DNA of 37,006 nucleotides from DASQQQ01 sp036390995 (GTDB lineage: Bacteria > Actinomycetota > UBA4738 > HRBIN12), in the NCBI GenBank assembly GCA_036390995.1, contig DASWAT010000159.1, positions 1-37,006 on the forward strand, written 5' to 3'. Position 1 is the stretch's first letter, and the number at the start of each line of letters is the position of its first letter. The notes under the pieces are model-generated. The model was not told where the DNA came from, ran no database searches, and saw only the letters and a program-made list of their open reading frames with translations. A program made the translations under genes and the position numbers. Shown piece after piece: positions 7,978 through 15,830 of this stretch.

Positions 7978-8844
7978 TCAGCGGGGCCGAAGGGAGACTC
8001 CCGACGCCGTGGCGAGCGGGGCCCCACGAGCCCCCCAGCGGATCCGAGCGAGCACCGCGCTTCCCGACCCGTTCGGCGCGGCGCTGGTGACCACACCCAC
8101 ATCCCGATCCTCGGATCGCACCGGCTCGCCGGCGGTCACCGGGCCGTCGGCTCCAAGCGACAGGACCACCCGAGGAGGATGGCCGAGGTTGCGCACCTTC
8201 GCCACCGACTCCTGGCCCAGGAAGCAGCCCTTCGTGAAGTCGACGAGACCCTCGAGGCCGGCCTCGGCGGGAAGCGAGTCCGGGTCGAGGTCGACGGGGA
8301 ACCGCGCCCGTCCATGCAGGATCCGCCACCGCTCAGATGCCTCGGGTCCGGCCTCCAAGCGATCCGCGGCCAGCGACGCCCGCAACGCCACCAGCCCGTC
8401 GGCGTGGGCCACGAGCACGTCGAACCCCTCTCCGAGCGCCGAGGGCGACCAGGTGGTCTGGAGATCCGCGGGCACGGCCCCGGACCCCGGCACCGATACG
8501 AGCCGATGCTCGACGGGTTGGAGGCGGACGTCCGACGACAGGACGTAGGGGGCGAGCAGATCGCCGAGGGCCTCGGGCTGGTCATCGCCCTGGGACAAGA
8601 CGAAGGTTCCGTCGTCCATGCCGTACACGTGGAAGTCCGCTCGGATCCGCCCGGCGGGCGTGAGCAGGAGGGATCTGCGGACGGAGGAGGCCCCGAGCGT
8701 CTGCACGTCGGTGGTGATGAGGTCCTGCAGCCACGCCCTGGCGTCGCCCCCTCCGACCCGCAGCAGGCGAAGGTCGGCCCACACCACGAAGGCTCGGCCC
8801 TCCTCGAGCGCGGTGATCTGCTCCGCCAGCGTGCCCTCGACCAT
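7978..8844 (-). CDS. ygfZ: YgfZ/GcvT-domain tetrahydrofolate-binding Fe-S maturation protein
   Basis: 288 residues from ATG 8844. The diagnostic YgfZ motif appears as KGCFLGQE (205-212), with the conserved Cys207. The fold-family pattern DLITTDVQTLG (~41-51) and LLTPAGRIRADFHVY (~60-74) matches the GcvT-like folate-binding domain. YgfZ/IBA57 proteins use a folate-bound state to help repair or assemble certain [4Fe-4S] enzymes. That is relevant in a genome with a multi-cluster formate dehydrogenase, although the gene is not next to it. The start lies 24 bp from the divergent pimB start, so the two genes share a very short control region. Confidence 0.92.
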   Translation of the reverse strand: MVEGTLAEQITALEEGRAFVVWADLRLLRVGGGDARAWLQDLITTDVQTLGASSVRRSLLLTPAGRIRADFHVYGMDDGTFVLSQGDDQPEALGDLLAPYVLSSDVRLQPVEHRLVSVPGSGAVPADLQTTWSPSALGEGFDVLVAHADGLVALRASLAADRLEAGPEASERWRILHGRARFPVDLDPDSLPAEAGLEGLVDFTKGCFLGQESVAKVRNLGHPPRVVLSLGADGPVTAGEPVRSEDRDVGVVTSAAPNGSGSAVLARIRWGARGAPLATASGVSLRPR

Positions 8845-8855
8845 CTCCACTTGAG

Positions 8856-8861
8856 AGGATA
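8856..8861 (-). promoter_or_regulatory. Candidate -10 (TATCCT) for ygfZ
   Basis: TATCCT on the minus strand ends 11 nt before the ygfZ ATG and predicts a leader of only about 5 nt. The same bases overlap the Shine-Dalgarno region (GAGAGG) of the divergent pimB gene, so any pimB promoter must lie inside ygfZ. Confidence 0.4.
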
Positions 8862-8868
8862 GGCGGCC

Positions 8869-10002
8869 GTGGACCTTCCTCGAACGCTGCTGGTGACGAA
8901 CGACTTCCCGCCTCGCGTGGGTGGGATCCAGCGCACGCTCCACGCGCTGTGGCGCCACCTGCCCGCCGATCGCGTGGCCGTGTTCGCCCCCCGGTGGGCG
9001 GGATGGGAGGAGTTCGACGCCGCAGAGCCCTACCCGATCGTCCGGGCAGAGGGTGAGTTCGTCTGGCCCACACCGAGGGCACGTGCCCGGGTGCTCGCCG
9101 CCGTCGAGGAGACCGGGGCCGAGGTCGTCCTGTTCGGGGCGACCTATCCACTGGCGCTCCTCGGCCCCGCGCTGGTGCGTGCGGGCATCCCCTACGTAGC
9201 GGCGGCACACGGCTTCGAGTACTGGCTCTCGCTCGCACCTGGAGCGCATTCGCTGATGCGGCGGGCGACCTCCCGGGCATCCAGGGTTGCGGTGATGTGC
9301 AGCGCGTTCATCGCTCGGGTGGTGCGCACGGCGGTCCCGGACGCGGTGCCGGTGTCGGTGATGTATCCGGGGGCGGACCTGGAGGTGTTCCGACCGGATC
9401 TGGACGCCGACGATCTCCGTCTGCGCCACGGCCTCTCGGATCGTCCGGTGGTGGTCTGCGTCAGCCGGCTGGTGGCCCGCAAAGGACAGGACGTGTTGAT
9501 CCGCGCGATGCCCCGGGTTCGGCGGCGGGTTCCCGACGCCGCCCTGCTCATCGTGGGAGACGGTCCGTATCGGAAGACCTTGGAGCAGATGGCGCAGGAG
9601 CACGCTCCGCGCTCGGTGGTGTTCGCGGGCCAGGTCTCCGAACGGGACCTTCCGGCGTCGTACGCGGTCGGCGACGTCTTCGCCATGCCATGCCGCAACC
9701 GGCTCGGCGGGCTGGAGGTCGAGGGCTGGGGGAACGTGTTCATCGAGGCGGCCGCGTGCGGGCGGCCGGTCGTGGTGGGGGACTCCGGCGGCGCCCGCGA
9801 GTCCGTCGAGGACGGGCGGACGGGGGTGCTCGTCGACGGTCGCAGCGTGGAGCACGTCGCCGACGCCGTCGCCGAGCTGCTCGCCGATCCCGAGCTGGCC
9901 CGGCGCATGGGCGAGGCGGGCCGCCGGCGAGTGGAGGGTTTCTACACGTGGCCGCGCGCGGCCGCACAGCTCTCGGGCTGGCTGGCAGAGGCCGCGCCCT
10001 AG
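8869..10002 (+). CDS. pimB: GT4 glycosyltransferase, PimB-type mannosyltransferase
   Basis: 377 residues, GTG start with GAGAGG 9 nt upstream. It is a GT-B fold GT4 enzyme: N-terminal LLVTNDFPPRVGGIQ (7-21) contacts the acceptor and the donor phosphate. The C-terminal domain has VSRLVARKGQDVL, LLIVGDGPYR, the PimB-like CRNRLGGLEVEGWGNVFIEA stretch and CGRPVVVGDSGGARE for the nucleotide sugar. PimB' of mycobacteria and corynebacteria adds the second mannose from GDP-mannose to PIM1 at the inner face of the membrane. The close match of the N-terminal and VEGWGNVFIEA motifs supports this role, but other GT4 lipid mannosyltransferases share them. No signal peptide, as expected. Confidence 0.82.
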   Translation: MDLPRTLLVTNDFPPRVGGIQRTLHALWRHLPADRVAVFAPRWAGWEEFDAAEPYPIVRAEGEFVWPTPRARARVLAAVEETGAEVVLFGATYPLALLGPALVRAGIPYVAAAHGFEYWLSLAPGAHSLMRRATSRASRVAVMCSAFIARVVRTAVPDAVPVSVMYPGADLEVFRPDLDADDLRLRHGLSDRPVVVCVSRLVARKGQDVLIRAMPRVRRRVPDAALLIVGDGPYRKTLEQMAQEHAPRSVVFAGQVSERDLPASYAVGDVFAMPCRNRLGGLEVEGWGNVFIEAAACGRPVVVGDSGGARESVEDGRTGVLVDGRSVEHVADAVAELLADPELARRMGEAGRRRVEGFYTWPRAAAQLSGWLAEAAP

Positions 10003-10048
10003 TCTCGCGTTCCCGTCAGTCCTCCTCGGCGTGGGGCGAGTGCCGGGG

Positions 10049-10054
10049 TAGGCT
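10049..10054 (+). promoter_or_regulatory. Candidate -10 (TAGGCT), leaderless start of zinc-ribbon gene
   Basis: TAGGCT is separated by 6 nt from the GTG at 10061, which puts the transcript start on the start codon. No Shine-Dalgarno sequence is present and no clear -35 is seen. Confidence 0.45.
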
Positions 10055-10060
10055 CAGGCC

Positions 10061-10786
10061 GTGGCTGCCGAGCGGCGGTGTCCGAACTGCGGCGCCCTCG
10101 TGGCCGAGGACGCGGATTGGTGCGGCCAGTGCTACGCGCCCCTGACCGAGCTCCCCGGTCCCACGTCCCCGAGCGGGACGCCTCCGAGCCCCACGTCTCC
10201 GGGGCCATCCACGAGCCCCGGCTCGCCCGAGCAGGAGACCGGAGCAGATCGCGGGGCGCCGGTCGGGTCGCAGGCCGGCACCTCCGTGGAGGCCGCCGCC
10301 AAGACTGCGACATGGCCGTGCCCGGCCTGCGACCATCCGAACCGCATCGAGCTCGACCTGTGCGAGGTCTGTGGGACGCCGTTCGCGAGGCTGTTCCGGG
10401 AGCAGGAACGGGCGCCGGAGGTGGAGCCCGGGTCGGCCCTGCTGTGGTCGCTGGCCTTCCCCGGTCTGGGCCACTGGCGATGCGGCCGTACGCTCGACGG
10501 AGTGGCCAGAGGCGTGATCTTCGTATGGACCCTGGGGACGCTGCTCGTCCTCGTCTTGTCCCGGGTGGGCAAGGGCGGGTTCGGGGCCACGGCGCCGCTG
10601 TTCGTCTTGTTCCTGGCCTCCGCGTTGACGGTCTGGGTCACGTCCGCCTACGACGCCTTCCGGATCGCCGGTGGGTACGAGCCGGTGGTTTCGTCTCGGA
10701 CGCTCCTGTGGGGCTCGGTGATCCTGATCGTGGTCTCCGTTCTGTTGGCGAGCCTGGTCACGCTCCCGGCGGTGCGGGGTGGATAG
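10061..10786 (+). CDS. Double zinc-ribbon membrane protein, function unknown
   Basis: 241 residues. Two rubredoxin-like zinc ribbons: CPNCG...CGQC (residues ~7-26) and CPACDHPNRIELDLCEVCG (~87-105). They are separated by a Pro/Ser/Thr-rich linker (~35-60) that looks disordered. Three hydrophobic segments follow: ~145-165 (GVIFVWTLGTLLVLVLS), ~172-193 and ~217-237. The segment before them, SLAFPGLGHWRCGR, resembles the GLGH/GxGxFY start of TM2-type modules. The ribbons are predicted cytoplasmic, tethered to the membrane. No catalytic motif is visible, and no function can be assigned. Confidence 0.8.
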   Translation: MAAERRCPNCGALVAEDADWCGQCYAPLTELPGPTSPSGTPPSPTSPGPSTSPGSPEQETGADRGAPVGSQAGTSVEAAAKTATWPCPACDHPNRIELDLCEVCGTPFARLFREQERAPEVEPGSALLWSLAFPGLGHWRCGRTLDGVARGVIFVWTLGTLLVLVLSRVGKGGFGATAPLFVLFLASALTVWVTSAYDAFRIAGGYEPVVSSRTLLWGSVILIVVSVLLASLVTLPAVRGG

Positions 10787-10793
10787 CGGCCGG

Positions 10794-10799
10794 TAGGAT
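10794..10799 (+). promoter_or_regulatory. Candidate -10 (TAGGAT) before SRPBCC gene
   Basis: TAGGAT ends 9 nt before the ATG at 10809, so the transcript would be leaderless or nearly so. No Shine-Dalgarno sequence lies in the gap. Confidence 0.42.
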
Positions 10800-10808
10800 T
10801 GCCAGCGC

Positions 10809-11252
10809 ATGGGGGAGCACGCGGAGGGATCCATCGTCGTCGAGGCCTCGGCCGCCGAGGTGATGGACGTCATCACCGACTACGAGGCCTATCCCGAATG
10901 GGCCGACGTGAAGTCCGCGAAGGTCCTCCAGCGGGGCGAGGGCGGACTGGCCACCGAGGTCGCGTTCGAGGTCGAGGTCCCGGTCCTGGGGCGAGCGAGC
11001 TACACGCTGGCGTACCGCTACGCGCCGGGTGACGCCGGATTGTCCTGGGTCACGAAGGAGGCACGCGGGGCCGTGAGCAACATCTCCGGCGAGTACCTCT
11101 TGGACGAGATGGACGGCCGACAGACCTCGGTCACGTACCGACTGAACGTCGAGCTCGGGGTCCTGCTACCAGGGTTCGTGCGGACGCAAGGTGCGAAGCG
11201 GGTGATCGAGAACGCCCTCGAGCGGCTGAAGCGCCGGGTCGAGCTGGGCTGA
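10809..11252 (+). CDS. SRPBCC (START-like/cyclase) family protein
   Basis: 147 residues forming one SRPBCC helix-grip domain. The N-terminus GSIVVEASAAEVMDVITDYEAYPEWADV (about residues 7-34) is the standard polyketide cyclase/dehydrase start. The C-terminal amphipathic helix is RVIENALERLKRRVE. Such proteins bind hydrophobic ligands in an internal cavity; no ligand can be inferred. It lies 45 bp ahead of the ArsA-type ATPase. From memory, not checked, SRPBCC genes beside ArsA-like and ROK genes are common in actinobacteria, which suggests a shared but undefined housekeeping role. Confidence 0.88.
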   Translation: MGEHAEGSIVVEASAAEVMDVITDYEAYPEWADVKSAKVLQRGEGGLATEVAFEVEVPVLGRASYTLAYRYAPGDAGLSWVTKEARGAVSNISGEYLLDEMDGRQTSVTYRLNVELGVLLPGFVRTQGAKRVIENALERLKRRVELG

Positions 11253-11283
11253 ACGGCCCGTTCGTCCTCCGTCGCCGCTCGGA

Positions 11284-11289
11284 TAAGCT
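11284..11289 (+). promoter_or_regulatory. Candidate -10 (TAAGCT) for the ArsA-like gene
   Basis: TAAGCT ends 8 nt before ATG 11298, with TTCGTC at 11261-11266 (17-nt spacer) as a weak -35. The 8-nt gap contains AGGAG, which would be too close to the 5' end to act as a normal ribosome binding site if the mRNA is leaderless. Confidence 0.42.
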
Positions 11290-11297
11290 AGGAGCAG

Positions 11298-12512
11298 ATG
11301 CGAGTCCTCCTGTTCACCGGGAAGGGCGGTGTAGGCAAGACGACCGCCGCAGCGGCGACCGCCGTGAAGGCAGCCCGGGCGGGGAACAAGACGCTCGTGA
11401 TGAGTACGGACCCCGCGCACTCGCTCGCGGACTCCTTCGACACGGACGTCTTCGATGGCCCGACGCCGATCGCCCCGAACCTGTGGGCGGAGCAGATCGA
11501 CGCGCAAGCCCGGCTGGAGACCAACTGGCGTGAGATCCAGGAGTACATGGTCCAGCTGATGAACTGGGCCGGCGTCGAGACGATCCAGGCCGAAGAGCTC
11601 AGCGTGATCCCCGGCCTGGACGAGATCTTCAGCCTCATCGATGTGAAGCGGCACGTCGATGAGGCCCGATACGACCTGCTGGTCGTGGACTGCGCGCCCA
11701 CGGCCGAGACGCTGCGGCTCCTCTCGCTCCCGGAGATCATGAGCTGGTACATCGAGCGGATCTTCCCGGTGCAGCGGCGCGTGACGAAGGCCGTTCGCCC
11801 CGTGGTCATGCGGATGACGTCGATCCCGATCGCCGGCGACCGCGTGTACATGGCCGTGGAGCGATTGCACCGCAACCTGGAAGCGGTGCATCGGATCCTC
11901 ACGAACGAGGAGAGCTCCTCGGTGAGGCTCGTGCTGAACCCGGAGAAGATGGTGATCGCGGAGGCGCGGCGCACGTACACGTACCTGGGACTGTTCGGCT
12001 ATCGCGTCGACGCCGTGATCGTGAACCGCATCCTCCCCGACGACGTCACCGATCCGTACTTCGGCAAGTGGAAGGACATCCAGGCGGAACACCTCGAGAC
12101 GGTGCGCGAATCCTTCGAGCCGGTGCCGATCCTCACGGCCCGGCTGTTCGATCGGGAGATGGTGGGTGTCGAGCTCCTGGCCGAGATGGGCACCGAGATC
12201 TACGGGGACCAGTCCGCCACCGACGTCTTGTACCGGGACGATCCGATCCGCGTACGCCGGCGCGCCGGCGGATACGCCCTGTCCATGCGGTTGCCGTTCG
12301 TGTCGCGTGATGACATGGACATCCACCGCCGGGGCGATGAGCTGTTCGTGCGGGTGGGCTCGTACAAACGCAACCTGATCCTCCCACAGACCCTGCAGCG
12401 GCTGGATGTGGCGGGAGCGAACTTCGTGGGAGAGCGTCTCGAGATCGCGTTCGCGAGGGAGCCCGACCCGGACTCGGCCGCGGACGGACGGAGGGGGAAG
12501 GCACATGGCTGA
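11298..12512 (+). CDS. ArsA/GET3-family ATPase with C-terminal HSP20-like domain
   Basis: 404 residues. The deviant Walker A is GKGGVGKTT (8-16), switch I includes STDPAHSLADSF, and the Walker B-like switch II is VVDCAPTAETLRLL. A GET3-like helical region (ELSVIPGLDEIFSL) precedes switch II. The last ~90 residues (LSMRLPFVSRDDMDIHRRGDELFVRVG onwards) form a beta-sandwich like the ArsA_HSP20 domain of bacterial ArsA-like proteins. No ArsB, ArsR or arsenite-binding Cys triad is nearby, so arsenic export is unlikely. A client-handling or chaperone ATPase is more plausible, with the partner unknown. Its 3' end overlaps the next gene by 8 bp. Confidence 0.9.
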   Translation: MRVLLFTGKGGVGKTTAAAATAVKAARAGNKTLVMSTDPAHSLADSFDTDVFDGPTPIAPNLWAEQIDAQARLETNWREIQEYMVQLMNWAGVETIQAEELSVIPGLDEIFSLIDVKRHVDEARYDLLVVDCAPTAETLRLLSLPEIMSWYIERIFPVQRRVTKAVRPVVMRMTSIPIAGDRVYMAVERLHRNLEAVHRILTNEESSSVRLVLNPEKMVIAEARRTYTYLGLFGYRVDAVIVNRILPDDVTDPYFGKWKDIQAEHLETVRESFEPVPILTARLFDREMVGVELLAEMGTEIYGDQSATDVLYRDDPIRVRRRAGGYALSMRLPFVSRDDMDIHRRGDELFVRVGSYKRNLILPQTLQRLDVAGANFVGERLEIAFAREPDPDSAADGRRGKAHG

Positions 12513-12801
12513 CACGAGGGCGAGGTCCGCCAAGCGAACCACCACGCCCCGCGCCACGGCTGCGGGACGATCCGCCGAGGAGACATCCGAGCCACGCGGG
12601 CAACACGTCTGCCCCGTGGCGTTCTGCCCGATCGGCATGGCCCTGACGGCGGCGAACCGCGCCAGCCCCGAGGTGCTCGAGCACCTCACGGTGGCGGCGC
12701 GGGAGCTGCTCCTGGCGGTCCGCGCGGTGGTCGATGCACGTGCCGGCGACTTCGATGACCGTGAGCGGCCATCGGGGCTGGAAAGGATCGAGATCGCATG
12801 A
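12505..12801 (+). CDS. Small Cys-motif protein coupled to the ArsA-like gene, unknown function
   Basis: 98 residues from ATG 12505, preceded by GGAGGGGGAAGG. The Lys/Arg/Ala/Thr-rich N-terminus (~1-30) looks disordered. A CPVAFCPIG motif follows, then an amphipathic helix (PEVLEHLTVAARELLLAVRAVVD) and an acidic tail. The two cysteines could hold a metal or be redox active, but no family can be named with certainty. It overlaps both neighbours (8 nt with the ArsA-like gene, ATGA with the next gene), so it is translationally coupled and may work with the ATPase. Confidence 0.78.
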   Translation: MADTRARSAKRTTTPRATAAGRSAEETSEPRGQHVCPVAFCPIGMALTAANRASPEVLEHLTVAARELLLAVRAVVDARAGDFDDRERPSGLERIEIA

Positions 12802-13925
12802 TGGAGCTGGACCACTCGCTGCTGCGGACGCTGGCGGCGTGGGACCCTGCCGGCGTGCCCGTGACGTCGCTGTACCTGACGGTGGACGGACGGCGGTACC
12901 CGCGGAAGTCGGACTACGAGGTCCGCCTGGACGAGCTCCTGCGGCAAGCCCGGTCCCGTTCGGAGGGCCTGGACCGCAACGCGGTTCGGTCGGTGGAACA
13001 GGATCTCGAGGCCATCTCCGCGTACGTGAAGGAGGACTTCGAGCGCGGGGACACCCGAGGTCTCGCGCTCTTCTCGTCCAAAGGCGCGGGTCTGTGGGAG
13101 GAGGTCCGCGTACCCCGGCCGGTCCGCGACCGCGCGGTGACGGGCCCTCGGGCGGACCTGCTGCCCCTCGAGCAGGTCCTCGCCACCTATCACCCGGTGT
13201 GCGCGGTGCTCATCGACTTCTCCAAGGCCCGCCTGTTCCTGTGCGAGCTGGGTAGGATCCGCGAGGTCTCCGAGGTCTGGGACGAGGTCCCGGGGCGGCA
13301 CGACCAGGGTGGTTGGGCTCAGATGCGCATGCAGCGCCACGTCGACGACCATCGGCAGAAGCACGTGAAGAACGTGGCCGACACCCTGTTCCGGATGTTC
13401 AAGCGGCAGGGGTTCGAGCACCTGATCCTGGCCGGCCCGGCGGAGGCGCACGCCGAGCTCGAACGGGAGCTGCACGACTACCTTCGGCAGCGCATCAAGG
13501 GCCGGGTGGCGCTCCCCATGACGGCGACGACCGAGGACGTCCTGGCCCGGTGTCTGGAGGTCGAGGAGGGGCTCGAGCGCGATCGCGAGCGGGAACAGGT
13601 CCGGCGGCTCCTGGAGGCGGCTGCCTCGGGCTCGAGCGCCGTGACCGGGCTCGCGGGGACCCTGGGAGCGCTCGCCGATGGCCGCGTGGGTGAGCTGGTG
13701 GTCTGGCTCGACCTGGCCGCGCCCGGCGCCGTGTGTGCTTCGTGCGGCCGGCTGTCCGAACACGACAGCCGCTGTGCCAGGTGCGGAGGTCGGCTGGATC
13801 GGGTCTCGGACGTGGTGGAGGCGGCGGTGGCCGAGGCGTTCCGACAGGGATGCCGGGTCGAGACCGTGCTGGACGGCGGCCAGCTCGAACCGGTCGGCGG
13901 CATCGGCGCGCTGCTGCGGTTCTGA
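12798..13925 (+). CDS. Vms1/eRF1-like (baeRF family) protein, possible peptidyl-tRNA hydrolase
   Basis: 375 residues with the bacterial archaeo-eukaryotic release-factor layout. An N-terminal domain begins DHSLLRTLAAWDPAGVPVTS. A central VLRF1-like segment contains VLIDFSKARLFL and the loop GGWAQMRMQRHVDDHRQKH (~172-190), whose G-x-x-Q pattern parallels the catalytic loop of eukaryotic Vms1/ANKZF1. A C-terminal L7Ae-like region ends with a zinc ribbon CASCGR...CARCGG (~312-330). By family analogy it may bind the ribosomal A site and release stalled peptidyl-tRNA; this is unproven for most bacterial members. ATGA overlap with the previous gene indicates coupling to the ArsA-like operon. Confidence 0.82.
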   Translation: MMELDHSLLRTLAAWDPAGVPVTSLYLTVDGRRYPRKSDYEVRLDELLRQARSRSEGLDRNAVRSVEQDLEAISAYVKEDFERGDTRGLALFSSKGAGLWEEVRVPRPVRDRAVTGPRADLLPLEQVLATYHPVCAVLIDFSKARLFLCELGRIREVSEVWDEVPGRHDQGGWAQMRMQRHVDDHRQKHVKNVADTLFRMFKRQGFEHLILAGPAEAHAELERELHDYLRQRIKGRVALPMTATTEDVLARCLEVEEGLERDREREQVRRLLEAAASGSSAVTGLAGTLGALADGRVGELVVWLDLAAPGAVCASCGRLSEHDSRCARCGGRLDRVSDVVEAAVAEAFRQGCRVETVLDGGQLEPVGGIGALLRF

Positions 13926-13938
13926 GCGAGCGATCCCG

Positions 13939-14892
13939 ATGGTAGACGCGGGGCAGGCGCTCGGGATCGACGTCGGCGGCACGAAGATCGCCTGCTTCCG
14001 GGTGGCTCGCGACGGGACGATCCTGGCGCGCGACACGGTCTCGACGCCGGCGGACGACGCGGATGCAACGATCGCCGCCATGATCGATGTGGCGAAGGGA
14101 CTCCTCACCGCCGACGTGGTCGCGGTCGGGGTCGGGGCCGCCGGGATGGTCGACACGACCACGGGCGTGCTGCGGTTCGCCCCGAACCTGGCGTGGCGCG
14201 AGCTCCCCATCGCCCAGCGGATCGGCGACGCGCTCGGTCTGCCGTGCCAGGTGGACAACGACGCGAACGTCGCAGCATGGGGCGAGTGGCGGTTCGGCGC
14301 CGGCCGCGGATACCGGCACATGCTCCTCGTGACGGTCGGCACCGGCATCGGGGGCGGGATCGTCGCGGGGCGGCGGCTGTTCCGAGGAGCGCACGGTTTC
14401 GCCGCCGAGATCGGCCACATCATCGTGGAGCCGGACGGCCCGCTCTGTGGATGCGGCAACCGGGGCTGCTGGGAGCAGGTCGCCTCCGGTACCGCGATCG
14501 GGCGGCTCGGCCGCCAGGCCGCCGTGGAGCATCCCGATTCCTTGGTGGCCACGCTCGCTGCGGGAGCGCCGGAGAGGCTGACGGGAGAGCTCGTGACCGA
14601 AGCAGCGCAGCGGGGCGACGAGATCGCGACGGGGATCTTGGCCACGGTTGGGGCCCGGCTGGGCGAGGGCATCGCGGGGCTCGTGAACGTGCTCGATCCG
14701 CAGGTCGTGGTGGTGGGGGGCGGCGCGATCGAGGCGGGGGATCTGCTGCTCGATCCGGCCCGCCGGGGGTTCGCGAGCGCCGTGGAGGCGCCCGAGCACC
14801 GGCCCCGCGTCCCGATCGTGCCCGCCGAGCTCGGGAACGACGCGGGCGCGGTGGGGGCGGCCGCGCTGGCTCTCGAGGAGCGAGGGGCCTGA
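13939..14892 (+). CDS. glk: ROK-family glucokinase
   Basis: 317 residues. ATP phosphate-binding loop DVGGTK (11-16), catalytic base Asp108 in VDNDAN, and the ROK zinc site GHIIVEPDGPLCGCGNRGC (His160; Cys170, 172, 177) followed by WEQ. The first residue of DVGGTKIACFRV sits close to the N-terminus and there is no helix-turn-helix domain, so it is a kinase rather than a ROK repressor. It phosphorylates glucose, or a related hexose or N-acetylhexosamine, using ATP in the cytoplasm. In this window glucose 6-phosphate could feed the phosphofructokinases at 32.6-34.8 kb. The start is 13 bp after the previous stop with only a weak ribosome site (GAGCGAG), so it is probably co-transcribed. Confidence 0.9.
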   Translation: MVDAGQALGIDVGGTKIACFRVARDGTILARDTVSTPADDADATIAAMIDVAKGLLTADVVAVGVGAAGMVDTTTGVLRFAPNLAWRELPIAQRIGDALGLPCQVDNDANVAAWGEWRFGAGRGYRHMLLVTVGTGIGGGIVAGRRLFRGAHGFAAEIGHIIVEPDGPLCGCGNRGCWEQVASGTAIGRLGRQAAVEHPDSLVATLAAGAPERLTGELVTEAAQRGDEIATGILATVGARLGEGIAGLVNVLDPQVVVVGGGAIEAGDLLLDPARRGFASAVEAPEHRPRVPIVPAELGNDAGAVGAAALALEERGA

Positions 14893-14897
14893 CCGCC

Positions 14898-15809
14898 GTG
14901 AAGGTCGGACTGGTCCTTCCGATGTTCTCCGGCGATGCCGGACGGGTCCTGCGGGTGGCCCGGCTGGCCGAGGACCTCGGCTACGACGGGGTCTTCGCTT
15001 TCGATCACCTCTTCCCGCCCGGAGCACCGCGCGACCGCCCCTCGCTCGAGGCCTTCTCCACGCTCGCGGCGGTGGCAGCCGCCACCGAACATGTGATGGT
15101 CGGCACGCTGGTGACCCGGGCTTCTCTGCGTCCGACCGGCCTGCTGGCCAAGCTCGCGGTCGGCCTGGACGGCATCGCCGACGGGCGCCTGGTCCTCGGG
15201 ATCGGGACCGGGGACCCCATCGACCGTCCGGAACACGAGGCCTACGGACTGGCGTACCTGGACAGACGGGAGCGGCGCGAGCATCTGATCGAGGTCGTCC
15301 GGGCGTTGAAGGCGGTGTTCGCCGGCGCACCGTGGCCCGGGGGCGATCGCGTGCCGGCCGTGGCAGGGCCGCTGCGACCGGGTCCGTCGTTGCCCGACGG
15401 CCCACCGGTCTGGATCGGCGGGCAGGCCGACGAGGTCGTCCGGATCGCCGCTCGCGAGGCCGACGCGTGGAACGGGTGGGGCCTGTCGATCCCGGAGTTC
15501 GCCCGGAAGGTCCACGTGCTCCGCGAGGAGGCGGCGGGCCGTTCGGTGCAGGCCACGTGGGCCGGGATCGCCGTGGTCGGGCGCGACGAGGGCGAGGCCG
15601 GGCGGATGCTCGACGAGCGGGAGAAGCGAGGGATGCTCGAGACGAACGTATGGGCGGGGTCGGCCGAGGCCCTCACGTGGTGGTTCGAGGGACTCGAGAC
15701 CGCCGGCGCGGCCTGGGCGGTGCTCGTGCCGGCCGGTCCCGCGGATCGGATCGAGCTGATCGCCGAGCGCGTGTTCCCCCGGATGCGGCCGCGGCCCTCG
15801 CAGGCGTGA
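14898..15809 (+). CDS. LLM-class (luciferase-like) flavin/F420 oxidoreductase, copy 1
   Basis: 303 residues from a GTG 5 bp after the kinase stop. TIM-barrel LLM hallmarks: MKVGLVLPMFSGD at strand 1, GYDGVFAFDHLF (~31-42), GTLVTRASLRPTGLLAKLAVGLDGIADGRLVLGIGTGD for the central strands, and a late GGQADEVVRIAAREADAWNGWG. The pattern fits actinobacterial F420-dependent members, but FMN use cannot be excluded from sequence. The reaction is unknown. A closely similar copy follows 21 bp downstream, so this is a tandem duplication. Confidence 0.85.
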   Translation: MKVGLVLPMFSGDAGRVLRVARLAEDLGYDGVFAFDHLFPPGAPRDRPSLEAFSTLAAVAAATEHVMVGTLVTRASLRPTGLLAKLAVGLDGIADGRLVLGIGTGDPIDRPEHEAYGLAYLDRRERREHLIEVVRALKAVFAGAPWPGGDRVPAVAGPLRPGPSLPDGPPVWIGGQADEVVRIAAREADAWNGWGLSIPEFARKVHVLREEAAGRSVQATWAGIAVVGRDEGEAGRMLDEREKRGMLETNVWAGSAEALTWWFEGLETAGAAWAVLVPAGPADRIELIAERVFPRMRPRPSQA

Positions 15810-15830
15810 GCATGAGAGGCTGACGTAGCC

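Noticed and set aside
11298..12512. Arsenite-exporting ATPase
   Set aside because: No arsB, arsR, arsC or arsenite-binding cysteine triad is present; the C-terminal HSP20-like domain and the neighbours point away from arsenic resistance.
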